Positions 1 through 9,020 of a stretch of 64,000 nucleotides of DNA are shown piece by piece. The notes under the pieces are model-generated. The model worked only from the letters and a program-made list of their open reading frames with translations. It did not search any database and had not been told where the DNA came from. Position numbers and translations under genes: made by a program. Location of the stretch: NCBI RefSeq assembly GCF_015350975.1, contig NZ_JADKRX010000001.1:558001-622000 (forward strand), given 5' to 3'. The DNA is from Curtobacterium sp. VKM Ac-1395. Its GTDB lineage: Bacteria; Actinomycetota; Actinomycetes; Actinomycetales; Microbacteriaceae. Every line of letters begins with the position of its first letter. Position 1 is the first letter of the stretch.

Positions 1-147
1 GCCCAGCCGGTCGCGGCGGCACCCGCACCCGCGGAGAGCTCGGCCCCGGCCGCGGAACCGGCGCCGACCGAGTCGGAGTCCTCCGAGCCCGCGCCGTCGT
101 CGACGGACGTCAAGAGCTACGGCAAGGACGGCGTCTGCATCAACTGA
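1..147 (+). CDS. C-terminal tail of an Ala/Pro-rich protein (5' truncated)
   Basis: The open frame enters from the window edge and stops at TGA 145-147. The 48 visible residues are dominated by Ala, Pro, Ser and Glu (APAPAESSAPAAEPAP), followed by a short ordered end, SYGKDGVCIN. Such a tail is typical of a linker or cell-wall-spanning region in secreted actinobacterial proteins, but the catalytic or binding part lies outside the window, so no function is assigned. The next gene starts 16 bp downstream in the same direction. Confidence 0.6.
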   Translation, partial: AQPVAAAPAPAESSAPAAEPAPTESESSEPAPSSTDVKSYGKDGVCIN

Positions 148-163
148 CGGGTACGGTCGACGG

Positions 164-946
164 GTGGACAACGCAGCCCGTCCGATCACCCTGATGACCT
201 ACAACGTGAAGAACCCCGACCCGGCGCGCAACTGGCCGGCCCGGGTCCCCGTCCTGCTGGACATCGTCCGTCGCAACGACCCCGACCTCCTCTGCGTGCA
301 GGAGGCCTTCGACCACCAGATGGACGACCTGCGGCAGGGACTGCCCGGGTACACCGCGATCGGCCAGGGCCGTGAGGGCGGCACGGCGGGCGAGCACGCG
401 GCCGTCTTCTTCCGCACGAGCCGGTTCCGCCCGGACGAGGACGGCTCCTTCTGGCTCTCCGACACCCCGGACGAGCCCGCGTCGAACACCTGGGGCAGCG
501 TCTACCCGCGCATCGCCAACCACGTGCGCTTCCTCGACGTCGAGGGGCCGACGTTCACGCTCCTGACGACGCACCTCGACCACGAGCCGAACGCGCACGG
601 CGACGAGGTCCGCGGACGCAGCGCCGCCCTCATCGTCGAGCGTCTGGCCGGCACCGGCGGGCCCGTCGTCGTCGCGGGCGACTGTAACGAGCCGGCCGGG
701 ACGGGGAGCGCGTCCCGCGTCTTCGCCGAGGCCGGGTACACGGACGCCTGGACGGTGGCCGGTGACCCCGACGACCGGACGGCGACGTACAACGACTGGG
801 AGCCGCCGGTCGACTCCGGGGAGCGCATCGACTGGGTCCTCACGAAGGACGTCACCGGCGTCGACCGCGTGCGCATCGACCACGACGGGCCGGAGACCTG
901 GTTCGCGAGCGACCACTTCCCGGTCATCGCGACCCTGCGCATGTGA
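164..946 (+). CDS. Endonuclease/exonuclease/phosphatase (EEP) family hydrolase
   Basis: A 260-aa protein with the EEP-fold landmarks in order: TYNVKN near residue 12 (catalytic Asn), CVQEAF (metal-binding Glu47), THLDHEP mid-protein, GDCNEP, RIDWVL, and a terminal SDHFPV (Asp250-His251 pair). The family hydrolyses phosphodiester or phosphomonoester bonds in DNA, inositol phosphates or sphingomyelin with Mg2+. No signal peptide is seen, so a cytosolic enzyme is likely. The start is GTG at 164; a later ATG at 193 would cut into the first motif region. The substrate cannot be told from sequence. Confidence 0.85.
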   Translation: MDNAARPITLMTYNVKNPDPARNWPARVPVLLDIVRRNDPDLLCVQEAFDHQMDDLRQGLPGYTAIGQGREGGTAGEHAAVFFRTSRFRPDEDGSFWLSDTPDEPASNTWGSVYPRIANHVRFLDVEGPTFTLLTTHLDHEPNAHGDEVRGRSAALIVERLAGTGGPVVVAGDCNEPAGTGSASRVFAEAGYTDAWTVAGDPDDRTATYNDWEPPVDSGERIDWVLTKDVTGVDRVRIDHDGPETWFASDHFPVIATLRM

Positions 947-970
947 CCCTCGGGTCGCAGGGCGGCGGGC

Positions 971-1684
971 TCAGCAGCCCCGCGTCGCGTGCACGGGCAT
1001 CGGCGACCCGATCACCGTGACCGTGGTGCCGTCGGTGAGCGCGGAGACGCCGTTCCTGCCGGCACCGCGATGGTCGGAGGACCAGCCGTCCTCGAGCAGG
1101 ACCTGCCAGGCCTCGGCGTCCTCGGATCCGAGTGACTCGCGGTCATCGGCATCGGCGTGACGGATGCGGTCCTCGACGTCGTCGCCGACCTGGACGCCGT
1201 GCGGGCCCTGCAGCTCGACGAGGTCACCGGCACGGGTGCGGACCTCGTCGCGGAGGACCCGGACCTCCACCGAGTTGCCGAGCGCCGACGGCGTGGCCAG
1301 CGCGGCGACACGGACCGCGCCGCCCCACGTGGAGGTCGTGGTGGCGGGGTAGCAGCGACCACCGGAGCCCTCGGGGGTCTGCGACCGGGACGGCGACCCG
1401 AGGAGCCGTGTGAGCAGTCGGACGGTGGTGCCGGCGTCCCGCATGGAGGCGACGGCCACGGTCCGACGGCCGTCGCGGAGCGTGATGGCCTCGGCGTCGA
1501 GCTCGATGGTGTCCACCCGCTTGAGCTTGCCGCTCGGCACCCACGTGGCGCTCGGCGACGGGGTGAGCTCGGCGGCGACGGCACGGTCGTCGGGCAGCGA
1601 CCCACGCGCGAGGTCGGCCGACGTCACGCCCGCCAGGACGGCGAGCGCGGCGGTGCCGAGCACGAGCAGGGTCCGGGGAGTCAC
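971..1684 (-). CDS. Secreted or membrane-anchored hypothetical protein
   Basis: A 237-aa protein of unknown function. Residues 1-24 form a hydrophobic N-terminal segment (TLLVLGTAALAVLAGVTSA) that looks like a signal peptide or anchor, followed by a low-complexity stretch and a hydrophilic domain with two cysteines (one mid-protein, one as the last residue) that could form a disulphide outside the cell. The start is GTG. It is convergent with the EEP gene (25 bp apart) and divergent from the GntR regulator. No family was recognised. Confidence 0.6.
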   Translation of the reverse strand: MTPRTLLVLGTAALAVLAGVTSADLARGSLPDDRAVAAELTPSPSATWVPSGKLKRVDTIELDAEAITLRDGRRTVAVASMRDAGTTVRLLTRLLGSPSRSQTPEGSGGRCYPATTTSTWGGAVRVAALATPSALGNSVEVRVLRDEVRTRAGDLVELQGPHGVQVGDDVEDRIRHADADDRESLGSEDAEAWQVLLEDGWSSDHRGAGRNGVSALTDGTTVTVIGSPMPVHATRGC

Positions 1685-1832
1685 TCGTCGACGGTACGAC
1701 CACGACCCCGGATGTGCGACGGGTGTTACCGAATCGGAGCCGGGCCGTCACCGGACCGTGATGTTCGTGACGGAGGCGGGGCGAGCCTCCCGGCCCTTCG
1801 TGAACCGGCTGTTCCTGGACTGGACAGGTCTT

Positions 1833-1842
1833 GTACATGTAC
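1833..1842. promoter_or_regulatory. Perfect palindrome GTACATGTAC, probable GntR operator
   Basis: A 10-bp perfect palindrome ends 10 bp before the start codon of the GntR gene. GntR/HutC-type regulators usually bind short palindromes with outer GT and AC, and often repress their own operon, so this is a plausible autoregulatory operator for the 1.85-6.2 kb operon. The assignment rests on position and symmetry only. Confidence 0.45.
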
Positions 1843-1852
1843 CGTTCCTGCC

Positions 1853-2635
1853 ATGCCCGTCTCATCGAAGCGACGCCTCGTCGCCGACGCCCTGCGCGAC
1901 GCCATCGGGACGGGCCGCTACGGCCACGGTGAGCGACTGCCGGGCGAGCACGAGCTGGCGGAGCGGTTCTCGGTCAGCCGCGGCACCGTCCGCGCGGCGC
2001 TCGCCGACCTGGCCGATGACGAGTACATCGCGACCCACGGCGGCATCGGGTCCGTCGTGACCTTCGACGGCGCCGCCCTCGACCCGCGGGCCGGCTGGGC
2101 GCGGTCGATCGCCGGCAGCGGCGCCGAGGTCCGGGCGGTCACGCTCCGGATCGAGCGGGTCGTGGACCCCGAGCTCGCCAGCGTCGTCGGGGCCGATCCC
2201 GAGCTGGTCGCGGTCGACCGCGTGCGCTCGGTCGTCGACGGACCGGCGGTCTCCTACGAGCGGAGCCTCGTCCCCCGCGTCGGCCGACTGGACCGATCCG
2301 TCGAGGACGGCCTGGTCGACGGGTCCCTCAGCGCCACCATCGCGGCGGCCGGCCTGGTCCCCGCCCGGGCCGAGCAGTGGATCGACGTCCGCCCGCTCGA
2401 CGAGTCCGAGGCGCTCGTGCTGGGTCGTCCCGCCGGTACGCCCTTCCTGCACAGCCGACGGGTCTCCCGGTCCGCGGGGGGAGCGTTCGTCGAGGCCGTC
2501 GACAGCCTGCTCGACCCCGACCGGTTCCGGATCCACATGCGGTTCGGTCAGCCGTCCGCAGAGCTGACGACCCCGGCGTCGACGACCCCGAACCGGACCC
2601 ACGACCGCTCCACACGACAGGACACCGCCCGATGA
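1853..2635 (+). CDS. GntR family transcriptional regulator (HutC/UTRA type)
   Basis: A 260-aa regulator. Residues 1-65 form the winged helix-turn-helix (RLPGEHELAERFSVSRGTV is the classic GntR recognition region). Residues of roughly 85-235 match a UTRA effector domain in length and pattern (VDRVRSVVDGPAVSYERS, FLHSRRVSRS), which in HutC-type regulators senses a small metabolite. The start is ATG 1853. The stop overlaps the next gene's start (ATGA at 2632-2635), so regulator and hydrolase are translationally coupled. The likely effector is the nucleoside or sugar handled by the downstream genes. Confidence 0.9.
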   Translation: MPVSSKRRLVADALRDAIGTGRYGHGERLPGEHELAERFSVSRGTVRAALADLADDEYIATHGGIGSVVTFDGAALDPRAGWARSIAGSGAEVRAVTLRIERVVDPELASVVGADPELVAVDRVRSVVDGPAVSYERSLVPRVGRLDRSVEDGLVDGSLSATIAAAGLVPARAEQWIDVRPLDESEALVLGRPAGTPFLHSRRVSRSAGGAFVEAVDSLLDPDRFRIHMRFGQPSAELTTPASTTPNRTHDRSTRQDTAR

Positions 2636-3627
2636 CCCCCCACGACCACGCGCTCGCCGCCCTCCAGGGCCTCGCGATCGGCGACGCGCTCGGCATGCCC
2701 ACGCAGTCGATGTCCCTCGCCGAGATCCGCGCCGACCACGGGCGCATCACGGGCTTCGTCGACGCCGGCCCCCGGCAGCGGATCGCGCACGGCATGCCCG
2801 CCGCGAGCGTCACCGACGACACCGAGCAGGCGGTCCTCGTCGCCCGGCTGCTCGTCGAGGGCGACGGGCGGCTCGACCCGACCCGGTTCGCCGAGGCCCT
2901 GATCGCCTGGGAGCGGGCGATGGCGGCGAAGGGGTCGCTCGACCTGCTCGGCCCCAGCACGAAGACCGCCGTGCAGCGCATCCTCGACGGTGTCCCCGTG
3001 TCCGAGGCCGGCTCCACCGGGACCACGAACGGCGCGGCGATGCGGATCAGCCCGGTCGGGATCACCACGCGGGCCGACGACCTCGAAGCGCTGGTCGACG
3101 CCGTGCAGGACGCCTGCCGGGTCACCCACGACACGGGGCTCGGCATCGCCGGTGCCGCCGCGGTCGCCGCCGCGGTGAGCGCCGGGATCGACGGGGCCTC
3201 CCGGGCCGAGGCCCTCGACGTCGCGGTCGCCGCGGCGCGGATCGGGGAGCGCCGCGGCCACTGGGTCGCCGGTGCCTCGATCGCGGCGAAGACGCGCTGG
3301 GCGCGCGGGTTCCTGCCGACGATCCCGGCCGACGAGCGCATCGCCACCGTCGACGGCGTGATCGGCACCAGCGTCGCGAGCCAGGAGTCCGTCGTGGCGG
3401 CACTCGCTCTCGTGTCCCTCGACCTCGACCCGTGGGAGACGCTCTGCACCGCCGCGAGCCTCGGCGGCGACACCGACACGATCGCGGCGATGGCCGGCGC
3501 AGTGCTCGGCGCCGTGCACGGACCGTCGGCGTGGCCGGACGGCGCCGCCGAGCAGGTCGAGCGCGTCAACGACCTGCGGTTCGCCGACGTCGTGACGCCG
3601 CTCCTCGCGCTGCGCCCCACCGCGTAG
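2632..3627 (+). CDS. ADP-ribosylglycohydrolase-fold hydrolase
   Basis: A 331-aa protein of the DraG/ARH family. The two Mg-binding signatures are present: TDDTEQAV (Thr61-Asp62-Asp63) and GGDTDTIAAMAGAVLGA (Asp280, Asp282). The fold cleaves N-glycosidic bonds to ribose, classically from ADP-ribosylated arginine. Here it sits in an operon with a nucleobase/nucleoside permease and a sugar kinase and not with any ADP-ribosyltransferase, so a catabolic nucleoside- or ribosyl-hydrolase role is inferred. It overlaps the GntR gene by 4 bp; a hairpin follows before the permease. Confidence 0.88.
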   Translation: MTPHDHALAALQGLAIGDALGMPTQSMSLAEIRADHGRITGFVDAGPRQRIAHGMPAASVTDDTEQAVLVARLLVEGDGRLDPTRFAEALIAWERAMAAKGSLDLLGPSTKTAVQRILDGVPVSEAGSTGTTNGAAMRISPVGITTRADDLEALVDAVQDACRVTHDTGLGIAGAAAVAAAVSAGIDGASRAEALDVAVAAARIGERRGHWVAGASIAAKTRWARGFLPTIPADERIATVDGVIGTSVASQESVVAALALVSLDLDPWETLCTAASLGGDTDTIAAMAGAVLGAVHGPSAWPDGAAEQVERVNDLRFADVVTPLLALRPTA

Positions 3628-3638
3628 CCCCCCGAGCC

Positions 3639-3675
3639 CCCGGTCGGTGGCGTCCCCCCAGCGCCATCGACCGGG
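3639..3675 (+). terminator. Intergenic hairpin, possible attenuator
   Basis: The arms 3639-3652 (CCCGGTCGGTGGCG) and 3662-3675 (CGCCATCGACCGGG) pair over 14 positions, with one G-U wobble in the plus-strand RNA and a 9-nt loop. It lies in the only real gap of the operon, between hydrolase and permease. No T-run follows, so partial termination or mRNA-end protection is as likely as full termination. Confidence 0.5.
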
Positions 3676-3726
3676 CCCTTCCCCGCTCCCACCCCCCCCC
3701 GAAGCCCTTCCGACGACGTAAGAGGA

Positions 3727-5223
3727 ATGATGTCCGACACCGCTCCCCACTCCAGCGGCACGCTCACCAGCATCGAACAGCGCGGGATCGAGCCCGTCCC
3801 CGCCGCCGAGCGCACCGGGAACGCCGGCGCGCTGTTCTGGGTCTGGTTCGCCGCGAACATCTCGATCCTCGGGCTGCCGCTCGGGGCGACCCTGGTGGCC
3901 TTCCAGCACCTGAACATCTGGCAGGCGCTGCTCGTCGCCGTGATCGGCGCCGCCGGGTCGTTCGCCGTCGTCGGCGTGATCTCGGTCGCGGGTCGTCGGG
4001 GCGGTGCACCCGGTCTGACCCTGAGCCGCGCGGTGTTCGGCGTGCGCGGCAACATCGGCCCGACGTTCGTGTCGCTGCTCTCCCGGCTGGGCTGGGAGAC
4101 GGTGAACACGACGACGGCCGCGTTCGTGCTGCTGTCGCTCTTCACGATCCTGTTCGGTACGGACGGCGACGCCAAGCACGCCCCGCTGCTGACGATCGTC
4201 GCGATCCTGGTGTTCGTCGTCGCGACCGTGCTCATCTCCGGCCTCGGCCACGCGTTCATCGTCGCCGTGCAGAAGTGGGCGACGTGGGTGTTCGGTGCGC
4301 TGAACGTGTTCGTCGCCGTGTTCCTGGTGCTCCGCGTCGACTGGCACGTCGTCGGCAGCGCCCCCGCCGGGCCGTTCGCCGCGATGGCGATCGGCATCGG
4401 CACGATCGCCGCCGGCACCGGCATCGGCTGGGCCACCGCCGGCGCGGACATCGCGCGGTACTCCAAGCGCAGCGTCCGCGCGTCCAAGCTCGTCGCCGCG
4501 AGCGCCGCCGGTGCCGGCATCCCGCTCGTGCTGCTCGTGGGGCTCGGCGCGCTCGTGTCCGCCGGTGACCCGACGCTCGCCCAGGCCGGTGACCCCGTCG
4601 CCGCGATCCGCGAGCTGCTGCCCGGCTGGATGGCCGTGCCGTACCTGATCGCCGCGTTCGGAGGGCTGCTGCTCTCGAACCACCTGTCCGTCTACTCGGC
4701 GAGCCTCACCACGCTGACCCTCGGCATCAAGGTGCCCCGGGTGTGGGCCGTGGCCGTCGACGTCGTCGTGACGACGCTCGGCGCGATGTACTTCATGCTC
4801 GTGGCCGACGGCTTCTACGCGCCGTTCATCACGTTCATCTCGGTGCTGGCCGTCCCGATCACCGCCTGGCTCGGCGTCTTCATCGCCGACATCGTCCGAC
4901 GCACCTGGTACGACCCCGAGGCCCTGCTCGACCTCCGTGCGGGCGGCCGCTACTGGTACTCCGGCGGCATCGCCTGGCGTGCCGTCATCGCCTGGGGCGT
5001 GGCGATCGTCGTCGGGTTCCTGTTCACGAACGTGCAGGTCGGTGACGCGGACCCGGTCTTCGTCGGGGCGTTCTCCTCGACGTGGATCGGTGCGAACGGC
5101 CTCGGCTGGATCGTCACGTTCATCGTCGCCGCCGCGATCTACGCGCTCAGCGGTGGCCCGAGGGGCGTCCTGCACGAACCCGCGGACGAGTCCGCCCCGA
5201 TGCCGGTCCGCGAGCGCGCCTGA
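3727..5223 (+). CDS. NCS1 family nucleobase/nucleoside permease
   Basis: A 498-aa integral membrane protein with about 12 hydrophobic segments, starting after a cytosolic N-tail (ALFWVWFAANISILGLPLGA near residue 33 is typical NCS1 helix 1). It should import purines, pyrimidines, allantoin, or a related nucleoside by cation symport. The start is ATG 3727 after AGAGGA; a second ATG follows directly. The stop overlaps the kinase start (TGATG), so the two are translationally coupled. Context makes it the uptake step for the substrate of the hydrolase and kinase. Confidence 0.88.
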   Translation: MMSDTAPHSSGTLTSIEQRGIEPVPAAERTGNAGALFWVWFAANISILGLPLGATLVAFQHLNIWQALLVAVIGAAGSFAVVGVISVAGRRGGAPGLTLSRAVFGVRGNIGPTFVSLLSRLGWETVNTTTAAFVLLSLFTILFGTDGDAKHAPLLTIVAILVFVVATVLISGLGHAFIVAVQKWATWVFGALNVFVAVFLVLRVDWHVVGSAPAGPFAAMAIGIGTIAAGTGIGWATAGADIARYSKRSVRASKLVAASAAGAGIPLVLLVGLGALVSAGDPTLAQAGDPVAAIRELLPGWMAVPYLIAAFGGLLLSNHLSVYSASLTTLTLGIKVPRVWAVAVDVVVTTLGAMYFMLVADGFYAPFITFISVLAVPITAWLGVFIADIVRRTWYDPEALLDLRAGGRYWYSGGIAWRAVIAWGVAIVVGFLFTNVQVGDADPVFVGAFSSTWIGANGLGWIVTFIVAAAIYALSGGPRGVLHEPADESAPMPVRERA

Positions 5224-6173
5224 TGTCCCGGCTGGTCTCGGTCGGCAACGTGGTCGTCGACATCGTGATGCGGATCGGCACCATGCCCGAGCCCGGCGGC
5301 GACGTCATCGCGTCGTCGTCGGAGATCACGGCCGGCGGCGGGCTCAACACGATGGTCGCCGCGCGCCGCGACGGCATGGAGGTCGTGTTCGCCGGGCAGT
5401 ACGGTACCGGCCCGTTCGGCGACGTCGTCCGCCGAGCCCTCGTCGACGCTGACGTCGAGGTCCTGCAGCCCGGCCTCGACGACGTCGACAGCGGCTACTG
5501 CGTCGCGCTCGTGGACGCCTCGACCGAGCGCACCTTCGTCACGAGCGTCGGCGCCGAGGGCCGGCTCGGTGCCGAGGAGCTCGCCCGCGTCACGCTGCAC
5601 GACGACGACACGCTGTTCGTCTCCGGCTACGGCCTGGCGCACCCCGTGAACGGCCGCGCGATCGCGGCCTGGCTCGGGTCCGTCCCTGCCGGTGTGCGGG
5701 TCGTCTTCGACCCGTCGCCGCTCGTCGACACGCTCGACCCGGCGGTGCTCGGCCCCGTCATGGCGCGTGCGGACGTGCTGTCCACGAACGCCCGGGAGGC
5801 TCGGCTCCTGTCCCCGGGGTCGGCCGACCTCCGACAGGCGGTCACCGCCATCGCCGCCGGAGCGCCCGGCACGGTGCTGGTGCGCGACGGCGGGGCCGGG
5901 TGCTGGGTGGCCGATCCGTCGCTGCCCGACGGGCCCGTCCTGATGCCGGGCTTCCCGGTGACGGCCGTCGACACGAACGGCGCCGGGGACGCACACGGCG
6001 GCGTGCTCGTCGCGGCGCTCTCCCGTGGTGAGGGGATCCTCGCCGCGGTCCGGCGCGCGAACGCGGCCGCGGCGATCGCGGTCACCCGGCCGGGGCCGGC
6101 GACGGCGCCCACCCGGGCCGAGACGGACGCGTTCCTCGCCCCGCACCGGACAGCGGCCGAACGCCGGGGGTGA
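5223..6173 (+). CDS. PfkB family carbohydrate kinase
   Basis: A 316-aa ribokinase-fold kinase. The N-terminal VGNVVVDIVMRIG and the C-terminal signature DTNGAGDAHGG (catalytic base Asp256) are intact; position +2 after the catalytic Asp is His where most family members have Phe. It would phosphorylate ribose, a nucleoside, or the sugar released by the hydrolase. As the last gene of the GntR operon it completes an import-cleave-phosphorylate series. The exact sugar cannot be read from sequence. Confidence 0.87.
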   Translation: MSRLVSVGNVVVDIVMRIGTMPEPGGDVIASSSEITAGGGLNTMVAARRDGMEVVFAGQYGTGPFGDVVRRALVDADVEVLQPGLDDVDSGYCVALVDASTERTFVTSVGAEGRLGAEELARVTLHDDDTLFVSGYGLAHPVNGRAIAAWLGSVPAGVRVVFDPSPLVDTLDPAVLGPVMARADVLSTNAREARLLSPGSADLRQAVTAIAAGAPGTVLVRDGGAGCWVADPSLPDGPVLMPGFPVTAVDTNGAGDAHGGVLVAALSRGEGILAAVRRANAAAAIAVTRPGPATAPTRAETDAFLAPHRTAAERRG

Positions 6174-6208
6174 CCACGGCCTCCCGTGCGTGACCGCTGC
6201 TCGGCCGG

Positions 6209-6949
6209 TCAGCGCCCCGGCAGGGTGGCGAGCGACTGCGACCGCTGCTCGAGCAGCGCGGCGTAGGTGCCGTCGCGCTCGGCCCACCGCAGCGCCTGCG
6301 CGCGCTCGACGACGACCTCGTCCGGGGTCGGTGTCCGCGTGAGCAGCCCGACGACCTCGTCGAGGTAGGCATCGAGCGGCAGCGCGTTCGGGTTCACCTG
6401 CTCCTGCCCCGCGGTGGCGACCGCGGGCGGGACGAGCTCGGTGACGCCGACGCCCGTGCCGACGAGCTGCGCGCGGAGGGCCTCGCTGTAGGCGTGGACC
6501 GCGGCCTTCGAGGCACCGTAGGACGCCATCAGCGGGAACGGCATGAACGCGATGCCGGAGGTCACGGTCATGAAGTCCCCGTGGCCCTGTGCGACGAGGT
6601 GCGGCGTGAACGCGTCGAGCACGCGGATCGTGCCGAGCAGGTTGACGTCGATCGTGGTCGCCGAGGACGCGAAGTGCGCCGGGTCGCGGAGGTCCTCGAG
6701 CAGCATCACGCCGGACATCGTCACGACGAGGTCGAGGTCGGGGTGCGCCGCCAGCACGGTGTCGCGGGCGCGGAGGACCGACTCCGGGTCGGTGACGTCG
6801 ACGGAGACGGTCTCGAGGTCGTCGACCCGGCTGGTGTCGCGCCCGCCGACGACGACGGTGGAGCCGGCGTCGGCGAACCGGCGGGCGAGTCCGCGGCCGA
6901 TGCCGGACGTGCCGCCGACGACGAGGACGGTGCGGTCGTGGATGTCCAT
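6209..6949 (-). CDS. Short-chain dehydrogenase/reductase
   Basis: A 246-aa Rossmann-fold SDR: TGxxxGIG-type motif as GGTSGIGRGLA near residue 12, VTMSG replacing the usual NNAG, catalytic Ser in TVTSGIAF and the YGASK catalytic Tyr-Lys pair. It is divergent from the XRE regulator at 7094, which is therefore its probable regulator. The start ATG (6947-6949) follows an A/G-rich stretch on the minus strand. Substrate unknown. Confidence 0.85.
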   Translation of the reverse strand: MDIHDRTVLVVGGTSGIGRGLARRFADAGSTVVVGGRDTSRVDDLETVSVDVTDPESVLRARDTVLAAHPDLDLVVTMSGVMLLEDLRDPAHFASSATTIDVNLLGTIRVLDAFTPHLVAQGHGDFMTVTSGIAFMPFPLMASYGASKAAVHAYSEALRAQLVGTGVGVTELVPPAVATAGQEQVNPNALPLDAYLDEVVGLLTRTPTPDEVVVERAQALRWAERDGTYAALLEQRSQSLATLPGR

Positions 6950-7093
6950 GGTGGTGCTCTTCCCTGGTGCGTGGAGTGGGTGGTGGGGACGAGACGATGC
7001 TGCGCGCGTCGCCCCGACCGCGGGAGGTCCCCCGTGGTCCAGGGGAGTGACAGGGCACCCCGCCGACCCGGGCCGCTCGGTAGCGTGAGCGGC

Positions 7094-7972
7094 ATGGACG
7101 GACCCACGGCGAACCGGCTCGGCGAGTACCTGCTCGCACGGCGCGGTCTCGTCACGCCGGAGCAGGTCGGACTCGCCCCCGGTGGGAACCGGCGGGTCAC
7201 GGGACTCCGGCGCGAGGAGGTGGCGCTGCTCGCCGGGATCAGCCTCGACTACTACCTGCGACTCGAACGCGGGCGGGACAGCAACCCGTCGGCGCAGGTG
7301 CTCGAGTCCCTGGCACGGGTGCTGCAGCTCGACGACGTGGAGACCGAGTTCCTCCTCGGTCTCGGAGCGAGCCGCCCGTCGCCACGGCGTCGCCGCCCGG
7401 CCGAACGCGTGCCGGCACGGCTGCACCAGCTGCTCGACACGCTCGAGCTGCCGGCGTTCGTCGAGGGACGCCACTTCGACGTGCTGGCCGCGAACGCGAT
7501 CGCGACGGCGTTCTCGCCGCGCCTGACCCCGGGGGAGAACCGGTTGCGGTCGCTGCTCCTCGACGCCGAGGAACGCGAGTTCCACGACGACTGGGAGACC
7601 GCGACGGCCGACGCGGTCGCGTCCTTCCGGCACACGGTCGGCGACGACGTCACCGACACCCGGGCGGTCGAGGTCGTCGGGGAGCTGTCGATGGCCAGTG
7701 CGCGGTTCCGGGCACTCTGGGCCCGGCAGGACGTCCGCCGTCTCGCCGGGAACTCGACCGTCGTCCACCACCCGTCGCTCGGGACCATGCGGATGCACCG
7801 CGAGAAGTTCCCGGTGGACGGACTGCTGTTCGTCCTCTACCACCCGGACGCGGACGGCGAGAGCGCCGACAAGGTCCGCCTCCTGGCGGCGATGGCGTCG
7901 GGCCACGGCAGCGCCGGGGACGTCACCGACGGGTCCGCCGGAGGACGCGCGGTGCTCGGCGACCGGTCGTGA
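7094..7972 (+). CDS. XRE/MmyB-type helix-turn-helix regulator
   Basis: A 292-aa regulator. The N-terminal third carries the HTH with the diagnostic RREEVALLAGISLDYYLRLERGRD, which is characteristic of the MmyB-like actinobacterial family; the rest is the MmyB ligand-binding domain that in related proteins binds fatty acids (LANAIATAFSP, HHPSLGTMRMHREKF). Such regulators usually sit divergently from a dehydrogenase they control, exactly as here with the SDR at 6209-6949. Confidence 0.88.
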   Translation: MDGPTANRLGEYLLARRGLVTPEQVGLAPGGNRRVTGLRREEVALLAGISLDYYLRLERGRDSNPSAQVLESLARVLQLDDVETEFLLGLGASRPSPRRRRPAERVPARLHQLLDTLELPAFVEGRHFDVLAANAIATAFSPRLTPGENRLRSLLLDAEEREFHDDWETATADAVASFRHTVGDDVTDTRAVEVVGELSMASARFRALWARQDVRRLAGNSTVVHHPSLGTMRMHREKFPVDGLLFVLYHPDADGESADKVRLLAAMASGHGSAGDVTDGSAGGRAVLGDRS

Positions 7973-8063
7973 CGGCGCGCGCCTGACGGACCGTGGCCGG
8001 TGTGCGCAACCGGGGGACAGCCTCCTGGGCGGTGCGGTGACCCCGCTGCGTACCGTGAGGGAC

Positions 8064-8975
8064 ATGACGGACCAGCAGATCGACCAGTACACGATGCAGG
8101 ACCCGACGAAGCTCTACGCCGACAAGACGCCCGACGAGCAGTACCTCAAGGGTGCCGGCACGGACGCGGAGATGGCGCAGAACGTCCCGGCCGACCACGG
8201 CGAGGACACCTACCGCGGCTCGGGCCGACTCGAGGGCCGCAAGGCGCTCATCACCGGCGGTGACTCCGGCATCGGCGCCGCCGTCGCGATCGCCTACGCC
8301 CGCGAGGGTGCCGACGTGGCCATCGGCTACCTGCCCGAGGAGCAGGAGGACGCCGACCGCATCGTCTCGCTCATCGAGGCAGCCGGCCGCAAGGCCGTCG
8401 CGATCCCGGGTGACATCACGTCCCTCGAGTTCTGCGAGCAGCTCGTCGCGACCGCCGTGCAGGAGCTCGGTGGGCTCGACATCCTGGTGAACAACGCCGG
8501 CAAGCAGCAGAACGTCGACGACATCACGAAGATCTCGGACGACGAGTTCGACGAGACCTTCAAGACGAACGTCTACGGCACCTTCCGCATCACGAAGGCC
8601 GCCGTCCCGCACCTCAAGCCGGGTTCGACGATCATCAACACGACCTCGATCCAGGCCTACGCGCCGTCGCCGCACCTGGTGCACTACGCGGCCACGAAGG
8701 CCACCGTGAACAACCTCGCGAAGGGCCTCGCCGCGCAGCTCGCGCCGAAGGGCATCCGCGTGAACGCCGTCGCACCGGGCCCGATCTGGACGCCGCTGCA
8801 GCCGGCCGGTGGTCAGCCGCCGGAGGCGCTGCCGTCCGCGGGTGAGCAGACCTACCTCGGCCGTTGGGGCCAGCCCGCCGAGCTCGCGCCGGCCTACGTG
8901 TTCCTGGCGAGCGGCGAGTCGTCGTACGTCGTCGGGGAGACGCTCCACGTCGACGGCGGCATGCCGACGCCGTAG
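8064..8975 (+). CDS. SDR family oxidoreductase, general-stress type
   Basis: A 303-aa SDR of the extended YghA/glucose-dehydrogenase-like group: a 50-residue N-terminal extension with conserved Asp/Tyr-rich motifs precedes the Rossmann motif TGGDSGIGAAVA; NNAGKQQ, the catalytic Ser in TTSIQAY and the YAATK pair are all present. Close in layout to the SDR at 61059-61949, which is a paralogue. In other bacteria this group is induced by osmotic or oxidative stress. The start ATG follows GTGAGG. Confidence 0.88.
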   Translation: MTDQQIDQYTMQDPTKLYADKTPDEQYLKGAGTDAEMAQNVPADHGEDTYRGSGRLEGRKALITGGDSGIGAAVAIAYAREGADVAIGYLPEEQEDADRIVSLIEAAGRKAVAIPGDITSLEFCEQLVATAVQELGGLDILVNNAGKQQNVDDITKISDDEFDETFKTNVYGTFRITKAAVPHLKPGSTIINTTSIQAYAPSPHLVHYAATKATVNNLAKGLAAQLAPKGIRVNAVAPGPIWTPLQPAGGQPPEALPSAGEQTYLGRWGQPAELAPAYVFLASGESSYVVGETLHVDGGMPTP

Positions 8976-9020
8976 CGGCTGCGCTCCGGCGGCCTGAGGC
9001 CTGCCGCAGCGGCTGTCGTC

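Noticed and set aside
1772..1790. Hairpin GGAGGC...GCCTCC before the GntR gene as a terminator
   Set aside because: Six-base arms only, and it lies between divergent genes where no transcript needs to end.
2328..5175. Long minus-strand frames opposite the GntR-permease operon
   Set aside because: Composition is repetitive Ala/Arg/Ser/Gly without domains, while the plus strand holds complete, motif-bearing proteins with coupled starts.
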